This document shows, one piece after another, positions 28,598 through 38,295 of a stretch of 64,000 bases of DNA. The position numbers and the translations under genes were made by a program. Positions within the stretch are counted from its first letter, which is position 1; each line of letters begins with the position of its first letter. The stretch spans positions 248,136 to 312,135 of the forward strand of contig NZ_RZHF01000015.1 in assembly GCF_003990185.1 (NCBI RefSeq), in the 5' to 3' direction. A model generated the notes under the pieces. The model had not been told where the DNA came from, made no database searches, and saw nothing but the letters and a program-made list of their open reading frames with translations. The stretch is from Vreelandella nanhaiensis (GTDB lineage: Bacteria > Pseudomonadota > Gammaproteobacteria > Pseudomonadales > Halomonadaceae).

Positions 28598-29566
28598 ATG
28601 ACGCTATCACGCCTTTTCAAGACCGCCGCGCTGGCGACAGCTCTGGCAGGTACGCCCAGCCTAGCCCTGGCCGACGACTACCATATCGGGGTAACGGTGC
28701 CGTCGGCCGATCACGGCTGGACCGCAGGCCTTTTATGGTGGGCACAGCACGCAGCCGACGAGCTCAGTGAAAAGCACCCGGATGTGAGCTTTACCGTGCT
28801 TTCCGCCAACTCTGGCACAGCCCAGGTCTCCAACGTAGAGGATCTGATGATTCGTAACCTGGATGCGCTGGTCATCCTGCCACATAACCCGGCAACGCTT
28901 CAGGCGGTCATTTCCGAAGCCTACGATGAGGGGATCTATACCGTCGTGGTGGACCGGGAGCTTGAAACGCCTGCGCAGGATGTGTTCATTGCGGGTGATA
29001 ATCCGGGCCTTGGCGAACAGGCAGCGCGTTATATCGCTGATGAGCTGGGTGGCGAAGGCAACATTCTGGTGCTGGAAGGCCCGCCCATCCCCATCAACAG
29101 CCAGCGCGTTGATGCCTTCAACCGGGTAATGGAAAACTATCCCGGCATCAATATTCTGGCTTCTCAAACCACCGACTGGAACCCGCAGCAGGCGCTTAGC
29201 GTAACGGAAGACTTACTGGGCAGTAACCCGGAAGTAGACGCCATTTGGGCGGGTGACGATGACGTGCTGGTCGCGGCCCTTCAGGCCATTGATGAAAATA
29301 ACCGTGACGATATTCAATTGATCGTGGGCGGCGGTGGCTCTCAGCGGGTTATCGAAATGATTCGTGAAGAGCATCCGATGGTTAAAGGCACCGTTACCTA
29401 TCCGCCGAACATGATTGCCTCTGCCATGGCGCTAGCGGTGCATGGCGTGAAGGGCGAGCATCTGGGCGACATGTACCATGGTGTGCCTTCGCGGATCATC
29501 CTCGCGGCCGACCTGATTACCGCTGATAATGTTGAAGAGTTCTACGAGCCAGAAGCAGCTTACTAA
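28598..29566 (+). CDS. Sugar ABC importer periplasmic binding protein (RbsB type)
   Basis: Periplasmic protein that delivers the sugar to the importer. The 322-residue precursor has a signal peptide of about 25 residues ending ALA, and the mature part starts DDYHIGVTVPS. It has the type I fold marks VLILPHNPATL-like, IFIAGDNPGLGEQAA and IWAGDDDVLVAAL. AAGGGAGC is the ribosome site. It is last in the operon and is followed by a strong terminator. Sequence alone does not give the ligand. Confidence 0.9.
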   Translation: MTLSRLFKTAALATALAGTPSLALADDYHIGVTVPSADHGWTAGLLWWAQHAADELSEKHPDVSFTVLSANSGTAQVSNVEDLMIRNLDALVILPHNPATLQAVISEAYDEGIYTVVVDRELETPAQDVFIAGDNPGLGEQAARYIADELGGEGNILVLEGPPIPINSQRVDAFNRVMENYPGINILASQTTDWNPQQALSVTEDLLGSNPEVDAIWAGDDDVLVAALQAIDENNRDDIQLIVGGGGSQRVIEMIREEHPMVKGTVTYPPNMIASAMALAVHGVKGEHLGDMYHGVPSRIILAADLITADNVEEFYEPEAAY

Positions 29567-29580
29567 GTTACCTGTCTGTC

Positions 29581-29626
29581 AAACACCCCGCACGTGGCTA
29601 TTTAATAGCCACATGCGGGGTGTTTT
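29581..29626 (+). terminator. Strong terminator of the sugar operon
   Basis: A near-perfect hairpin of about 20 pairs: AAACACCCCGCA-C-GTGGCTAT (29581-29601), TTA loop, then the complement to GGGGTGTTTT (29626). One C-A mismatch. It lies 14 bases after the binding protein stop. Confidence 0.9.
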
Positions 29627-29676
29627 GTCTGGCAGGCCGATCGCTACGCTAGCTGTTTACTCTCATTAGTCGGCTG

Positions 29677-30090
29677 CTACGTGGCGGGCAGGGCGTAGCT
29701 TGCAGTTACATGTACGACCGGGAGGGTTTCGTCGGCGGCAGAGAATACCTGCACTTCACCAACCCCCAAGCGGCGGCCAAGCTTGATAAGTTTAGCGTGG
29801 GCGATAATGTCATGCTCGCCTGATGCTGCGCGTAGAAAGTGACAATTGAAATCGCTGGTGACCGCCATGGGTTCAGGGCCTATTTGAGCGAGGATAGCGA
29901 CATACAGCGCCACATCGGCAAAGCCCATCATCGTGGGGCCGGAAACTCGCGGGCCGGGGCGCAGGTGTTCGTGAGCTATCGCTAGGCGCATGGTGGCACA
30001 CTTATCGCCTACGCTCACAATCCTGCCCATTCGTTGGGGAAATACCTCATCTAGAAAGTGCTCGATCTGTTCGACAGTCATTACGGTCAT
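29677..30090 (-). CDS. PaaI-family thioesterase (hotdog fold)
   Basis: Probable acyl-CoA thioesterase of 137 residues. The PaaI-type pattern is visible: LRPGPRVSGPTMMGFADVALYVAIL (central helix with its aspartate) followed by SDFNCHFLRAAS and AHAKLIKLGRRLGVGEVQVF strands. The start ATG 30090 has AAGGA eight bases upstream; a second ATG three codons later is possible. It lies downstream of glcB on the same strand, separated by a terminator, so it likely has its own promoter. The substrate is not known. Confidence 0.85.
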   Translation of the reverse strand: MTVMTVEQIEHFLDEVFPQRMGRIVSVGDKCATMRLAIAHEHLRPGPRVSGPTMMGFADVALYVAILAQIGPEPMAVTSDFNCHFLRAASGEHDIIAHAKLIKLGRRLGVGEVQVFSAADETLPVVHVTASYALPAT

Positions 30091-30106
30091 TGTTGTTATC
30101 CTTCAT

Positions 30107-30136
30107 AAAAAAGCCCCAAGGCATACACCTTAGGGC
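30107..30136 (-). terminator. Terminator of glcB
   Basis: Read on the minus strand: stem GCCCTAAGG / CCTTGGGGC with a 6-base loop and one imperfect pair, followed by TTTTTT. It lies 22 bases after the glcB stop and just before the PaaI gene's ribosome site. Confidence 0.85.
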
Positions 30137-30157
30137 TAGTGGTACCATGAAACGAAT

Positions 30158-32332
30158 TTACTTGGCTTTATGCACCTGGCGCCACTCGTGAAGCAGCGGC
30201 TCGGTGTAGCCTGAAGGCTGCACGCGACCTTTGAAGATCAAGTCTGATGCCGCCTTGAACGCAGTGGAGTCCTCAAAGTGACTGCTCATTGCGGTGTAAG
30301 TGGGGTCTCCGGCGTTTTGCTCATCGACCACTTTGGCCATGCGCTTGAGGGTTTCCCGCACGCGGGCTTCATCCACAACGCCGTGGTGTAGCCAATTGGC
30401 AATGTGCTGGCTGGAGATACGCAGCGTGGCGCGGTCTTCCATCAAACCCACGTTATGAATATCCGGCACTTTCGAGCAACCCACTCCGTGCTCAACCCAG
30501 CGCACCACGTAGCCAAGAATGCCCTGGCAGTTGTTATCCAGCTCCTGCTGAATCTCGTCATCCGACCAGTTGGCGTTTTCAGCCACTGGCACGCTGAGCA
30601 GATCGTCCAGGAAGTCAGGTTCACCCTGGCTTTCAAGCTCGCGTTGAACGCCGATGACGTTTACCTGATGGTAATGCAACGCGTGTAGAGTGGCCGCCGT
30701 AGGTGACGGTACCCAGGCCGTATTGGCACCGGCTTTGGGGTGGCCGATTTTCTGTTCCAGCATGCTGTGCATTAAATCGGGCATGGCCCACATGCCTTTA
30801 CCTATCTGAGCGCGACTGCGCAGGCCGCAGGCAAGACCTACCTGTACGTTGCTCTTCTCGTAGGCCGAGATCCATTTGGCGCTCTTCATATCGCCCTTGC
30901 GGACCATGGGGCCCGCTTCCATGGCGGTATGCATTTCATCGCCGGTACGATCAAGGAAGCCGGTATTGATGAACGCAACGCGTGACGCAGCCTCGGCAAT
31001 GCACGCCTTGAGGTTGACCGTGGTGCGACGTTCTTCGTCCATGATGCCCATCTTCAGGGTATCGCGGCTCATGCCGAGAATATCTTCCACGCGGCCAAAC
31101 AGTTCGTTGGCAAAAGCGACCTCGGCAGGACCATGCATCTTCGGTTTCACGATATAAACTGAGCCGGTGCGCGAGTTGCGCGGCTGATCAGCGTCCTTTT
31201 TCAGATCGTGCAGCGCGATCAAAGAAGTCACCACGGCATCCAGAATACCTTCCGGTAACTCGTTGCCTTTTTCGTCCAGAATCGCTGGGGTGGTCATTAA
31301 ATGGCCCACATTGCGCACGAACATCAGCGAACGGCCGGGTAGGGTTACCTTGCCGCCTTCAGTGGTTTGCCAGGTTCGGTCAGCGTGCAGCTTGCGGGCG
31401 AAGGTTTTACCGCCCTTATCGATGTTCTCTTCCAGGTCGCCTTTCATCAGGCCGAGCCAGTTGCTGTAAACGCCTACCTTATCTTCGGCATCCACAGCAG
31501 CGACGGAGTCTTCGCAATCCATAATGGTGGTCAGTGCGGCTTCTACCACCACGTCTTTTACGCCCGCCGGGTCGGTCTTGCCAATGGCATGGCTGGCGTC
31601 GATCTGGATTTCCAGGTGCAGGCCATTATTGGCAAGCAGGATCGCCTCAGGCGCAGTCGCTTCGCCGTTAAAACCAATCAGCCTGGCTGGATCTTTTAGT
31701 CCGGTTTCCTGACTGCCTTCCAGGGTAACTACCAAGTGGCCATCGCGAATCGCGTAGTTAACGGCGTCGCGGTGGGAGCCGGTGGCCAAAGGTGCGGCAC
31801 GATCCAAAACGTCGCGCGCGTAGGCAATAACTTTTGCGCCACGCTTGGGGTTAAAGCTTGTGCCTTTTTCCGCACCATCCTCTTCTGAGATGGCGTCGGT
31901 GCCGTAGAGCGCATCGTAAAGGCTACCCCAGCGCGCATTGGCTGCGTTCAGCGCGTAGCGTGCGTTACTCACCGGTACGACCAGCTGCGGCCCGGCTTGG
32001 ACAGCAACTTCACGATCAACATTGGCAGTAGTGGCTTTCACGTTGGCAGGTGCATCTATCAGGTAACCAATTTCTTTCAGAAACCCGCGATAGGCGGGCA
32101 TGTCGCTAACCGGTCCTGGGTTTTCGCGGTGCCAGGCATCGAGTTTTTCCTGTAGCGCATCACGCTCTGCTAGCAATTGTTTATTTTTTGGGGTCAGATC
32201 ATGAAACAGGGCATCGACGCCGGACCAGAAGGCGCTTTCATTGACGCCCGTTCCTGGTAGGGCCTGCTCGTTAATAAAGCGGTCCAGCTCGGCGGCCACC
32301 TGCAAACGGTGACGCGTGATACGCTCGCTCAT
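30158..32332 (-). CDS. glcB: Malate synthase G
   Basis: Condenses glyoxylate with acetyl-CoA to malate, for growth on acetate, fatty acids or glycolate. About 724 residues from ATG 32332 (MSERITRH), the normal length of the G isoform; AGGAG lies seven bases upstream. A longer frame reaches 32578 but has no support. Typical stretches are [18 protein letters not shown] with the catalytic acid pair, [34 protein letters not shown] and [20 protein letters not shown]. It is divergent from the hydrolase gene at 32540. Confidence 0.97.
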   Translation of the reverse strand: MSERITRHRLQVAAELDRFINEQALPGTGVNESAFWSGVDALFHDLTPKNKQLLAERDALQEKLDAWHRENPGPVSDMPAYRGFLKEIGYLIDAPANVKATTANVDREVAVQAGPQLVVPVSNARYALNAANARWGSLYDALYGTDAISEEDGAEKGTSFNPKRGAKVIAYARDVLDRAAPLATGSHRDAVNYAIRDGHLVVTLEGSQETGLKDPARLIGFNGEATAPEAILLANNGLHLEIQIDASHAIGKTDPAGVKDVVVEAALTTIMDCEDSVAAVDAEDKVGVYSNWLGLMKGDLEENIDKGGKTFARKLHADRTWQTTEGGKVTLPGRSLMFVRNVGHLMTTPAILDEKGNELPEGILDAVVTSLIALHDLKKDADQPRNSRTGSVYIVKPKMHGPAEVAFANELFGRVEDILGMSRDTLKMGIMDEERRTTVNLKACIAEAASRVAFINTGFLDRTGDEMHTAMEAGPMVRKGDMKSAKWISAYEKSNVQVGLACGLRSRAQIGKGMWAMPDLMHSMLEQKIGHPKAGANTAWVPSPTAATLHALHYHQVNVIGVQRELESQGEPDFLDDLLSVPVAENANWSDDEIQQELDNNCQGILGYVVRWVEHGVGCSKVPDIHNVGLMEDRATLRISSQHIANWLHHGVVDEARVRETLKRMAKVVDEQNAGDPTYTAMSSHFEDSTAFKAASDLIFKGRVQPSGYTEPLLHEWRQVHKAK

Positions 32333-32539
32333 GGGGGTTCTCCTGTGAAGATGCCCGTGGACTTTAAAATGGCCACGGCCAGAGTAAAAATAATATTTAT
32401 GGAAAATACTTCCATAACTGTACGGGCATGTAAACAGCGTAGACCCGAAAGCAGCATAATGCTCGACCAAATGATGAGAAGGGCACCCAGGCTGGCCTTC
32501 TTGAAACAATGGAAGTAGGGCGTTCACGGAGAGATAGGG

Positions 32540-33526
32540 ATGCAGGATTTCCAACAGTTGGAAGGCTTGTTTCGGCAAGTGGCAGGTGAATCAGCGTTTT
32601 CCCGACTGATACCGGATGGGGCGCTTTGGAACGTCGTACAGGACTATTTTCTGCACTATGGTCTGGAAACACTGCTAGAAGACACCGATGAGGTGCACGC
32701 AGGGTTTATCGATACTGGACGGTTTAGTCTATGGTGCCAGGTATGGAGCCCTCCCAATCCGGCCGGAACAGCGTTTGTAGTACACGGCTACTTTGATCAT
32801 TTGGGACTGTATCGGCACCTGCTGGCTCACCTGCTGACCAAAGGCTGGCGAGTGGTGCTGTGGGATCTGCCGGGCCACGGGCTTTCAAGTGGCCCGCGTG
32901 CGCAAATCGAAGATTTCGACGACTATCAGCACTGTCTGACGTATATGCAGAATAACCTGCAAACGCTAGAGATGGCCCCCAAGCCTTGGCTGGGGGTAGG
33001 CCAGAGCACCGGGGCAGCTATTTTAGCCACTGATGCCCTAACGCGTCGCGAGCAGGCCGGCTGGGATGGCCTAGTGCTGTTGGCGCCGTTGGTGCGCCCC
33101 TGGCGGTGGAGCCAGGCCAGTTGGATTCATCTTATCGCCAGCCCGTTTTTAAAAGATTTGCCGCGTAAATACCGGCCCAACTCTACCGACGAAGCGTTTG
33201 CCGAGTTTCTGCGCGACCGCGACCCGCTTCAGCCTGAACGGCTAAGTGTTGCGTGGGTGAGCGCCATGCGTCGCTGGATGCCGCGCCTGCTGGCACTGGA
33301 ACCTATCGATGTGCCAACGTTAATTTTACAGGGCGAACAGGACCTGACGGTGGACTGGCAGTGGAACCTGACCGTTCTGGCAGAGAAGTTTACCGCTGCC
33401 GAGATTCATCGCCATCCAGAAGCCCGCCATCATCTGGTGAACGAAGCAGAACCGATCAGACGCACTTTATTTAATATTCTAGATAGGTTCGTAGAGGATT
33501 TCGGTAATTCGCCTAATGTCATGTAA
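32540..33526 (+). CDS. Alpha/beta hydrolase (lysophospholipase-like)
   Basis: Probable serine hydrolase of 328 residues in the monoacylglycerol lipase / lysophospholipase L2 group. The nucleophile elbow is GVGQSTGAA (Gly-Gln-Ser-Thr-Gly). The N-terminal strand-loop [15 protein letters not shown] and [22 protein letters not shown] carry the oxyanion region; [12 protein letters not shown] gives the acid and HHLVNE the histidine. No signal peptide. A ribosome site GGAGAGATAGGG precedes ATG. It is the last gene before the polysaccharide locus. Confidence 0.85.
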   Translation: MQDFQQLEGLFRQVAGESAFSRLIPDGALWNVVQDYFLHYGLETLLEDTDEVHAGFIDTGRFSLWCQVWSPPNPAGTAFVVHGYFDHLGLYRHLLAHLLTKGWRVVLWDLPGHGLSSGPRAQIEDFDDYQHCLTYMQNNLQTLEMAPKPWLGVGQSTGAAILATDALTRREQAGWDGLVLLAPLVRPWRWSQASWIHLIASPFLKDLPRKYRPNSTDEAFAEFLRDRDPLQPERLSVAWVSAMRRWMPRLLALEPIDVPTLILQGEQDLTVDWQWNLTVLAEKFTAAEIHRHPEARHHLVNEAEPIRRTLFNILDRFVEDFGNSPNVM

Positions 33527-34175
33527 GTAGAACTTTTTTTTGCTTGAGTTCGAATTTATTAATTTACTCATGAAGGTTATTCAAGCTTCTCTCAGCTGCG
33601 AAGGGGCGAACCTATTGCCTTATGTTAGGAAGTTAATTAGCAAAATTCATAAAGTAAATGTGAAAGAAACGTAATCAGCACATTACTAATATTGCAGCAT
33701 ATACAAAGGCTTAGGGTTGGTTGATGAGCTTGCGGTTATAGAAAATAAAAGGACTTATATTAGAATTTCCTAAAAAACAATGCCTTTATGTTTTCCACCT
33801 AAGCGTCAAAAAACGAAATTGTTGCCAAATGTAAACGAAGCGTGTAGAAAGGTAATTCAAAAGATAGTAAGGTAAAAACATTAGCCTGGAAATTTGAGCT
33901 GATGATGATGAAAAAAATGCTAGAAAATTCATTAACAGATTGATTTTTAGAAGTTTTATGATTTTTCTGTGAAAAATTAAGCGTAAGCAAATGTTTAAAA
34001 TTGTAATTTTACGGTATTCAGCTATCATTTGGTGCTTAATCAGTCTATCCGCATTCTAGGCAATTGATGCGATTGAGGTTTGTAACAATCAAGATGTGCG
34101 GTAGGGCTGCACGACATGGTTGTTATTAATGGCGTACTAACAGGTTGCAGGTGAATTCAATATAGGAACATCACT
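33527..34175. other. AT-rich intergenic region before the polysaccharide locus
   Basis: About 650 bases without a credible gene. Base composition drops sharply in GC against the genes to the left. Open frames on the minus strand (for example 33786-34028) are low-complexity and lack ribosome sites. The region probably holds the promoter and a long leader of the dehydratase gene at 34176. No clear operator or ops sequence was found in it. Confidence 0.6.
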
Positions 34176-36296
34176 ATGATGTTTGTTATCGAAGCGTTAT
34201 TTGGCCTGACAAGGCGACGGAAACAGTTAATTCAACTCATTGTTGACACCTTATTGATTATTGCCAGCTTTTTGTTGGCAATGCTCTTGCGGTTAGATTC
34301 ATTTGAGTTTCTAACTAATGAGTCAGTGTGGCTCGCCTTGCCTGTCATGATACCTGTCAGCCTTTTTATTTTTATACGGCTGGGTTTTTATCGCTCAATT
34401 GTACGCTTTATGGGCATGAAGGCATTGCAGGCGCTTTTAGCAGGTGCTTTTGGATCTGCAGTGACGCTATACGTTGTCAGTATGGCCCTTAATTTGCCTA
34501 TTCCCCGATCTGTGCCTTTCATTTATACGATGTTGGCTTTTATAACGATAGGCGGTATACGGCTAGCCTTGAGGTTAATGTATCAGCGCGGACAGCAGCT
34601 TCAAAAAACCAGAGTACTTATATATGGCGCCGGCGCAGCCGGTCGTCAGCTGGTGGTATCTTTGCGTCACGGTCGGGATTACGAACCTGTAGGCTTTGTT
34701 GACTATGCGCCCCTTCTCCAAGGCACACATGTACAAGGACTGAGAGTTTATAGTCCAGAATCCACGCCAAAATTAATTGAAAGTTTTGGTGTCGAAAAAT
34801 TCTTATTGGCTATTCCAGAGGCAACGCGAGCGAGACGGCAGGAAATCATTGAGTCTATCGAGCCATTGTCGATTCCAGTGCAAACCATACCTGACATGGC
34901 AGATATTATCTCAGGTAAGGCAAAATTTAATGAGCTTCGTGACGTTCGCGTAGAAGATCTATTAGGTAGGGATCCCGTGCCACCTGATCCTAAGCTAATG
35001 GGAGCGAATATTACTCATAAGTCGGTTATGGTGACGGGCGCTGGTGGCTCTATTGGTAGCGAGCTATGCCGTCAAATTGTTCGTCTGCATCCTAAGCGCT
35101 TAATCATCGTCGATTCATCTGAATATTCGCTTTATCAAATTGATCAGGACCTTGCTCAGATAATCAATAAAGAAAACCTTAATGTTGAGGTGAAGCCCGC
35201 CTTAGCCTCTGTTCGCAATGGCGATGTTATTTCACGCCTGATGCGTACCTTTGAAACCGATACTATTTACCATGCTGCCGCTTATAAACATGTACCGCTT
35301 GTTGAATTTAATCCAGCGGAAGGGGTGCTGAATAACGTCTTTGGAACAATGGAAGTTGCCAAGGCAGCCATTAATGAGGGCGTCGAATCCTTTGTCTTGG
35401 TCTCTACGGATAAGGCTGTACGTCCAACCAACGTGATGGGCGCTAGTAAACGAATGGCAGAATTGATTTGCCAGGCATGCGCTGATGAACAAACGAGCAC
35501 ACGTTTTTCGATGGTGCGTTTTGGCAACGTGCTAGGTTCATCGGGCTCTGTCGTTCCTCTCTTTCGAAAGCAGATCGAGAAGGGGGGGCCCATCACTGTT
35601 ACCCACCCTGATATTACCCGTTACTTCATGACCATTCCTGAAGCTGCCCAACTCGTTATTCAAGCCAGCGGGATGGCAACAGGAGGGGACGTATTTGTTC
35701 TGGATATGGGTAAGCCAGTTAAGATCGTAGAGCTTGCTACCCGGATGGTGAAACTTTCGGGTTTAAACTTTCGCTTTATTTCTGTCCCTTCCGATGCAAA
35801 GACAGTGTCCGCTTCAGAGCCTGACAAGGTAGCAGATAAGAAAGGTGAAATACCCATTCGGTTTACTGGTCTGCGCCCAGGTGAAAAGCTGTATGAAGAG
35901 CTTCTAGCAACAGATAGTGCTGAGAAGACACAACATCCCCGAATAATGACAGCATCAGAAGACTTTTTACCTTGGGCAGTACTTGAGCCAATGTTGTCCG
36001 AGCTAGAGGCGGCGTGTAAGGCTCAAGATGCTGAAAAAATACGCGAGTTATTGATAGCTGCGCCTACTGCCTACCAACCGCAGTCAGATATTGTAGATCA
36101 TTTTTGGTTATCTACAGCTACCCAACATGCCATCAGCAAGGCGCCGATGGATACCACGGTTGTCTCAAAAGACGTAAGTGAACGTTATGCAAAAAATAGT
36201 GAAAGCCAATTGATGGCAAGCAAACCGGTGGAAACTGTAGGGATAATGCCTGACGTGAGTTTGGTTATAGATAGCTTGCATAGTAAACAAAATTAA
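34176..36296 (+). CDS. UDP-GlcNAc 4,6-dehydratase, membrane-bound (WbpM/PglF type)
   Basis: Makes a UDP-4-keto-6-deoxy sugar, the first step to bacillosamine-, QuiNAc- or FucNAc-type residues. The 706-residue protein has four N-terminal membrane segments (about 15-135), a first Rossmann domain (VLIYGAGAAGRQL, about 150-162) and a second, catalytic one (VTGAGGSIGSELCRQI, about 286-300). The usual SDR tyrosine is replaced by methionine (Met421 in NVMGASK, Lys425), as in WbpM. The C-terminal 60 residues after position 645 extend past the usual end. ATAGGA lies nine bases before ATG. It stands upstream of the ops element, so may be transcribed separately from wza. Confidence 0.9.
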   Translation: MMFVIEALFGLTRRRKQLIQLIVDTLLIIASFLLAMLLRLDSFEFLTNESVWLALPVMIPVSLFIFIRLGFYRSIVRFMGMKALQALLAGAFGSAVTLYVVSMALNLPIPRSVPFIYTMLAFITIGGIRLALRLMYQRGQQLQKTRVLIYGAGAAGRQLVVSLRHGRDYEPVGFVDYAPLLQGTHVQGLRVYSPESTPKLIESFGVEKFLLAIPEATRARRQEIIESIEPLSIPVQTIPDMADIISGKAKFNELRDVRVEDLLGRDPVPPDPKLMGANITHKSVMVTGAGGSIGSELCRQIVRLHPKRLIIVDSSEYSLYQIDQDLAQIINKENLNVEVKPALASVRNGDVISRLMRTFETDTIYHAAAYKHVPLVEFNPAEGVLNNVFGTMEVAKAAINEGVESFVLVSTDKAVRPTNVMGASKRMAELICQACADEQTSTRFSMVRFGNVLGSSGSVVPLFRKQIEKGGPITVTHPDITRYFMTIPEAAQLVIQASGMATGGDVFVLDMGKPVKIVELATRMVKLSGLNFRFISVPSDAKTVSASEPDKVADKKGEIPIRFTGLRPGEKLYEELLATDSAEKTQHPRIMTASEDFLPWAVLEPMLSELEAACKAQDAEKIRELLIAAPTAYQPQSDIVDHFWLSTATQHAISKAPMDTTVVSKDVSERYAKNSESQLMASKPVETVGIMPDVSLVIDSLHSKQN

Positions 36297-36633
36297 CATC
36301 TACAGGCATTAAACTTAATACAAGTATTAAGGCAGTTAAGTAATTAGACTGAGCTGAGCCAGCCGGTAGAGTAAGGTTTTATGGTTGGTTTTTTGCCCAG
36401 GTAGGGCATTTAGTAAATATCTTTTAACCATGGGTTTATCCCATGAAAAAAATCGTACTAGTTAATTTGCCGGCCTCGAGGATGCGCCAATAAAACCTCG
36501 GGGCGGTAGCGTGTAAAAAAGCTTCAGTAGGATGAAAAGCGCTAAATACAGGTAAAAATTCTGGAAACTGGGCTCTGGCGGTAATGGAGCTGGCAAAACC
36601 TTTCGCTCACTCTGCATTCAGGTAAACATTCTC
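36297..36633 (+). promoter_or_regulatory. Leader region of the polysaccharide operon
   Basis: A 337-base gap without a gene, between the dehydratase and wza. It contains a hairpin CATGGG-TTTAT-CCCATG (36429-36446 area), a CCTCGAGG / CCTCGGGG stem and the ops element. The wza ATG at 36634 follows a long leader, as is usual for RfaH-controlled operons. The exact promoter could not be fixed by eye. Confidence 0.55.
36502..36513 (+). promoter_or_regulatory. ops element (RfaH recruitment site)
   Basis: GGCGGTAGCGTG is an exact match to the ops consensus GGCGGTAGCNTG. It lies 121 bases upstream of wza in the non-coding leader and on the coding strand. RfaH, recruited at ops on a paused RNA polymerase, would prevent early termination through the 27-kb gene set that follows. 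Confidence 0.85.
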
Positions 36634-37752
36634 ATGAGAAAACAAACTATTCTTCGCTTGCTAATTGTGGTCTCAGTTGCCTTGCTGGTGGCTGGTTGCG
36701 CTATGGCGCCAGGAGGTGATATCGATTACGACGCACCGGAGCCACCGGATTTCTCGCAACTGGTCGATATCAAGCCCATTACACCAGAACTAGTGTGGAG
36801 TCAGGAAGCTCAGGAGCGTCGTGTACATCCAGTCACTCAAGAGCTACGCGAAGAAATAAGTAACTATGAGTATAGGGTGGGTGCAGGCGACGTTCTAAGT
36901 ATTGTCGTTTATGACCATCCTGAATTAACTATTCCGACAGGTGGTGAGCGTAGCGCTGTGGAAGCAGGGAATATAGTGCGTTCCGATGGCACTATCTTCT
37001 ACCCGTTCATAGGACGTGTGCATGTTGAGGGCAAAACTACCGAAGAGATCCGTCTTCAACTGACTCGGGGTCTGGCCAGCTTTCTTACAGAGCCCCAAAT
37101 AGACGTCTTTATCGCTGCGTATAACTCCAAGCGGTTTCACGTAACTGGCGCAGTCTCATCGCCTGGGTCAGTGCCCGTCACTAACGTGCCGATGACCATA
37201 CTTGATGCTGTTAACGAAGTTGGTGGGCCAACTGAGAACGCTTTTTGGCATGAAATGTTCTTGTTCCGCAATGGCAAAGAAGAGGAGTTATCGCTTTTTT
37301 CTCTGATAAGTGAAGGGGATCAACGTCAAAATCGGTTGCTTAGAGACGGTGATTTATTGCATATCCCCAGCGCTGATAACCAAGGTGTGGCCATGTTGGG
37401 ACAGGTACGGTCGCCTGGTAACCTGCGTATGAACCGCGAGCGTTTATCTCTTACCGATGCCTTGGCGCGTGCAGGAGGGGTCAATGAACAGACCGCTAAG
37501 CCGTCCGGTATCTTTGTGCTACGTCGTAATGAGCCTGGCGCTGAAAAACTTGCCACTGTTTACCAGTTAGATATTAGCAATGCGATCTCCTTTGCGATGG
37601 CAAGCAATTTCCAATTAGAGCCCAAAGATGTGGTTTACGTAACAACCGCACCGCTAGCTCGTTGGAACCGCGTTATTAGCCTCCTCCTACCCTCACTCAA
37701 CTTGCCTAGTGATCTGGGTAATAGCAGTGAGGGGCTGAACGACCTGCTTTAA
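36634..37752 (+). CDS. wza: Outer membrane polysaccharide export lipoprotein
   Basis: Forms the octameric outer-membrane channel for capsule or exopolysaccharide. 372 residues, with a lipoprotein signal ending VAGC (lipid-modified Cys22). The Poly_export domain starts near residue 85 (YRVGAGDVLSIVVYDHPEL) and is followed by SLBB-type domains (FHVTGAVSSPGSVPV; MLGQVRSPGNLRM). A C-terminal amphipathic part (about 345-372) would form the barrel. wzb begins one base after its stop, giving the usual wza-wzb-wzc order. Confidence 0.95.
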   Translation: MRKQTILRLLIVVSVALLVAGCAMAPGGDIDYDAPEPPDFSQLVDIKPITPELVWSQEAQERRVHPVTQELREEISNYEYRVGAGDVLSIVVYDHPELTIPTGGERSAVEAGNIVRSDGTIFYPFIGRVHVEGKTTEEIRLQLTRGLASFLTEPQIDVFIAAYNSKRFHVTGAVSSPGSVPVTNVPMTILDAVNEVGGPTENAFWHEMFLFRNGKEEELSLFSLISEGDQRQNRLLRDGDLLHIPSADNQGVAMLGQVRSPGNLRMNRERLSLTDALARAGGVNEQTAKPSGIFVLRRNEPGAEKLATVYQLDISNAISFAMASNFQLEPKDVVYVTTAPLARWNRVISLLLPSLNLPSDLGNSSEGLNDLL

Positions 37753-37753
37753 T

Positions 37754-38221
37754 ATGACAAAACGTATCCTGGTAGTTTGTACCGGTAATATCTGTAGAAG
37801 CCCGGTTGCAGCAGCCATGTTGCAGCAGGGGCTTGCCGATATCGAAGTAACGTCGGCGGGTCTGGCAGCCGGGCAAGGGGGCGCAGACCAACGTATCGCT
37901 GCGCTTGCTCAAGCAGATGGGTACGACCTCAGCCAACATCAAGCGCGGCAGCTAGATCGCAATCTACTGATCAATGCTGACCTTGTGCTCGTAATGAGCG
38001 CTAAGCAACGGCAGGTAATTGCCCAAAAATGGCCTGAGATGTTAGGGAAAACGTTAATGTTTGGTATGTGGCGAAAAGATAAGCCGATTGACGACCGAGA
38101 TATTCCTGATCCTTATCAGCGTAGCGATGAAGTCTGTCGGCTGGTTTATGACACAATCAAAACAGCAAGTTTCGCCTGGCGAGAAAAGCTTAAAAACACC
38201 GGCAATAAAAGCGTGTGGTAA
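37754..38221 (+). CDS. wzb: Low molecular weight protein tyrosine phosphatase
   Basis: Removes phosphate from the Wzc kinase so that Wzc cycles between forms needed for polymer assembly. 155 residues. The active site is CTGNICRS, with Cys9 and Arg15, near the N terminus, and the acid loop is DPDPY-like (Asp119-Pro-Tyr121). Start overlaps the wza end region (TAATATG). wzc follows after 74 bases. Confidence 0.95.
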   Translation: MTKRILVVCTGNICRSPVAAAMLQQGLADIEVTSAGLAAGQGGADQRIAALAQADGYDLSQHQARQLDRNLLINADLVLVMSAKQRQVIAQKWPEMLGKTLMFGMWRKDKPIDDRDIPDPYQRSDEVCRLVYDTIKTASFAWREKLKNTGNKSVW

Positions 38222-38295
38222 ACAATTTAAAGCTTTTTCATTATCCATTTTCATGCGCCTAAACGGTGTGTGACTGAGAGTTAGCGATAGAACCA

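Noticed and set aside
33786..34028. Minus-strand reading frame in the AT-rich gap
   Set aside because: Low-complexity, Leu/Phe/Ile-rich translation without ribosome site; typical of AT-rich non-coding DNA.
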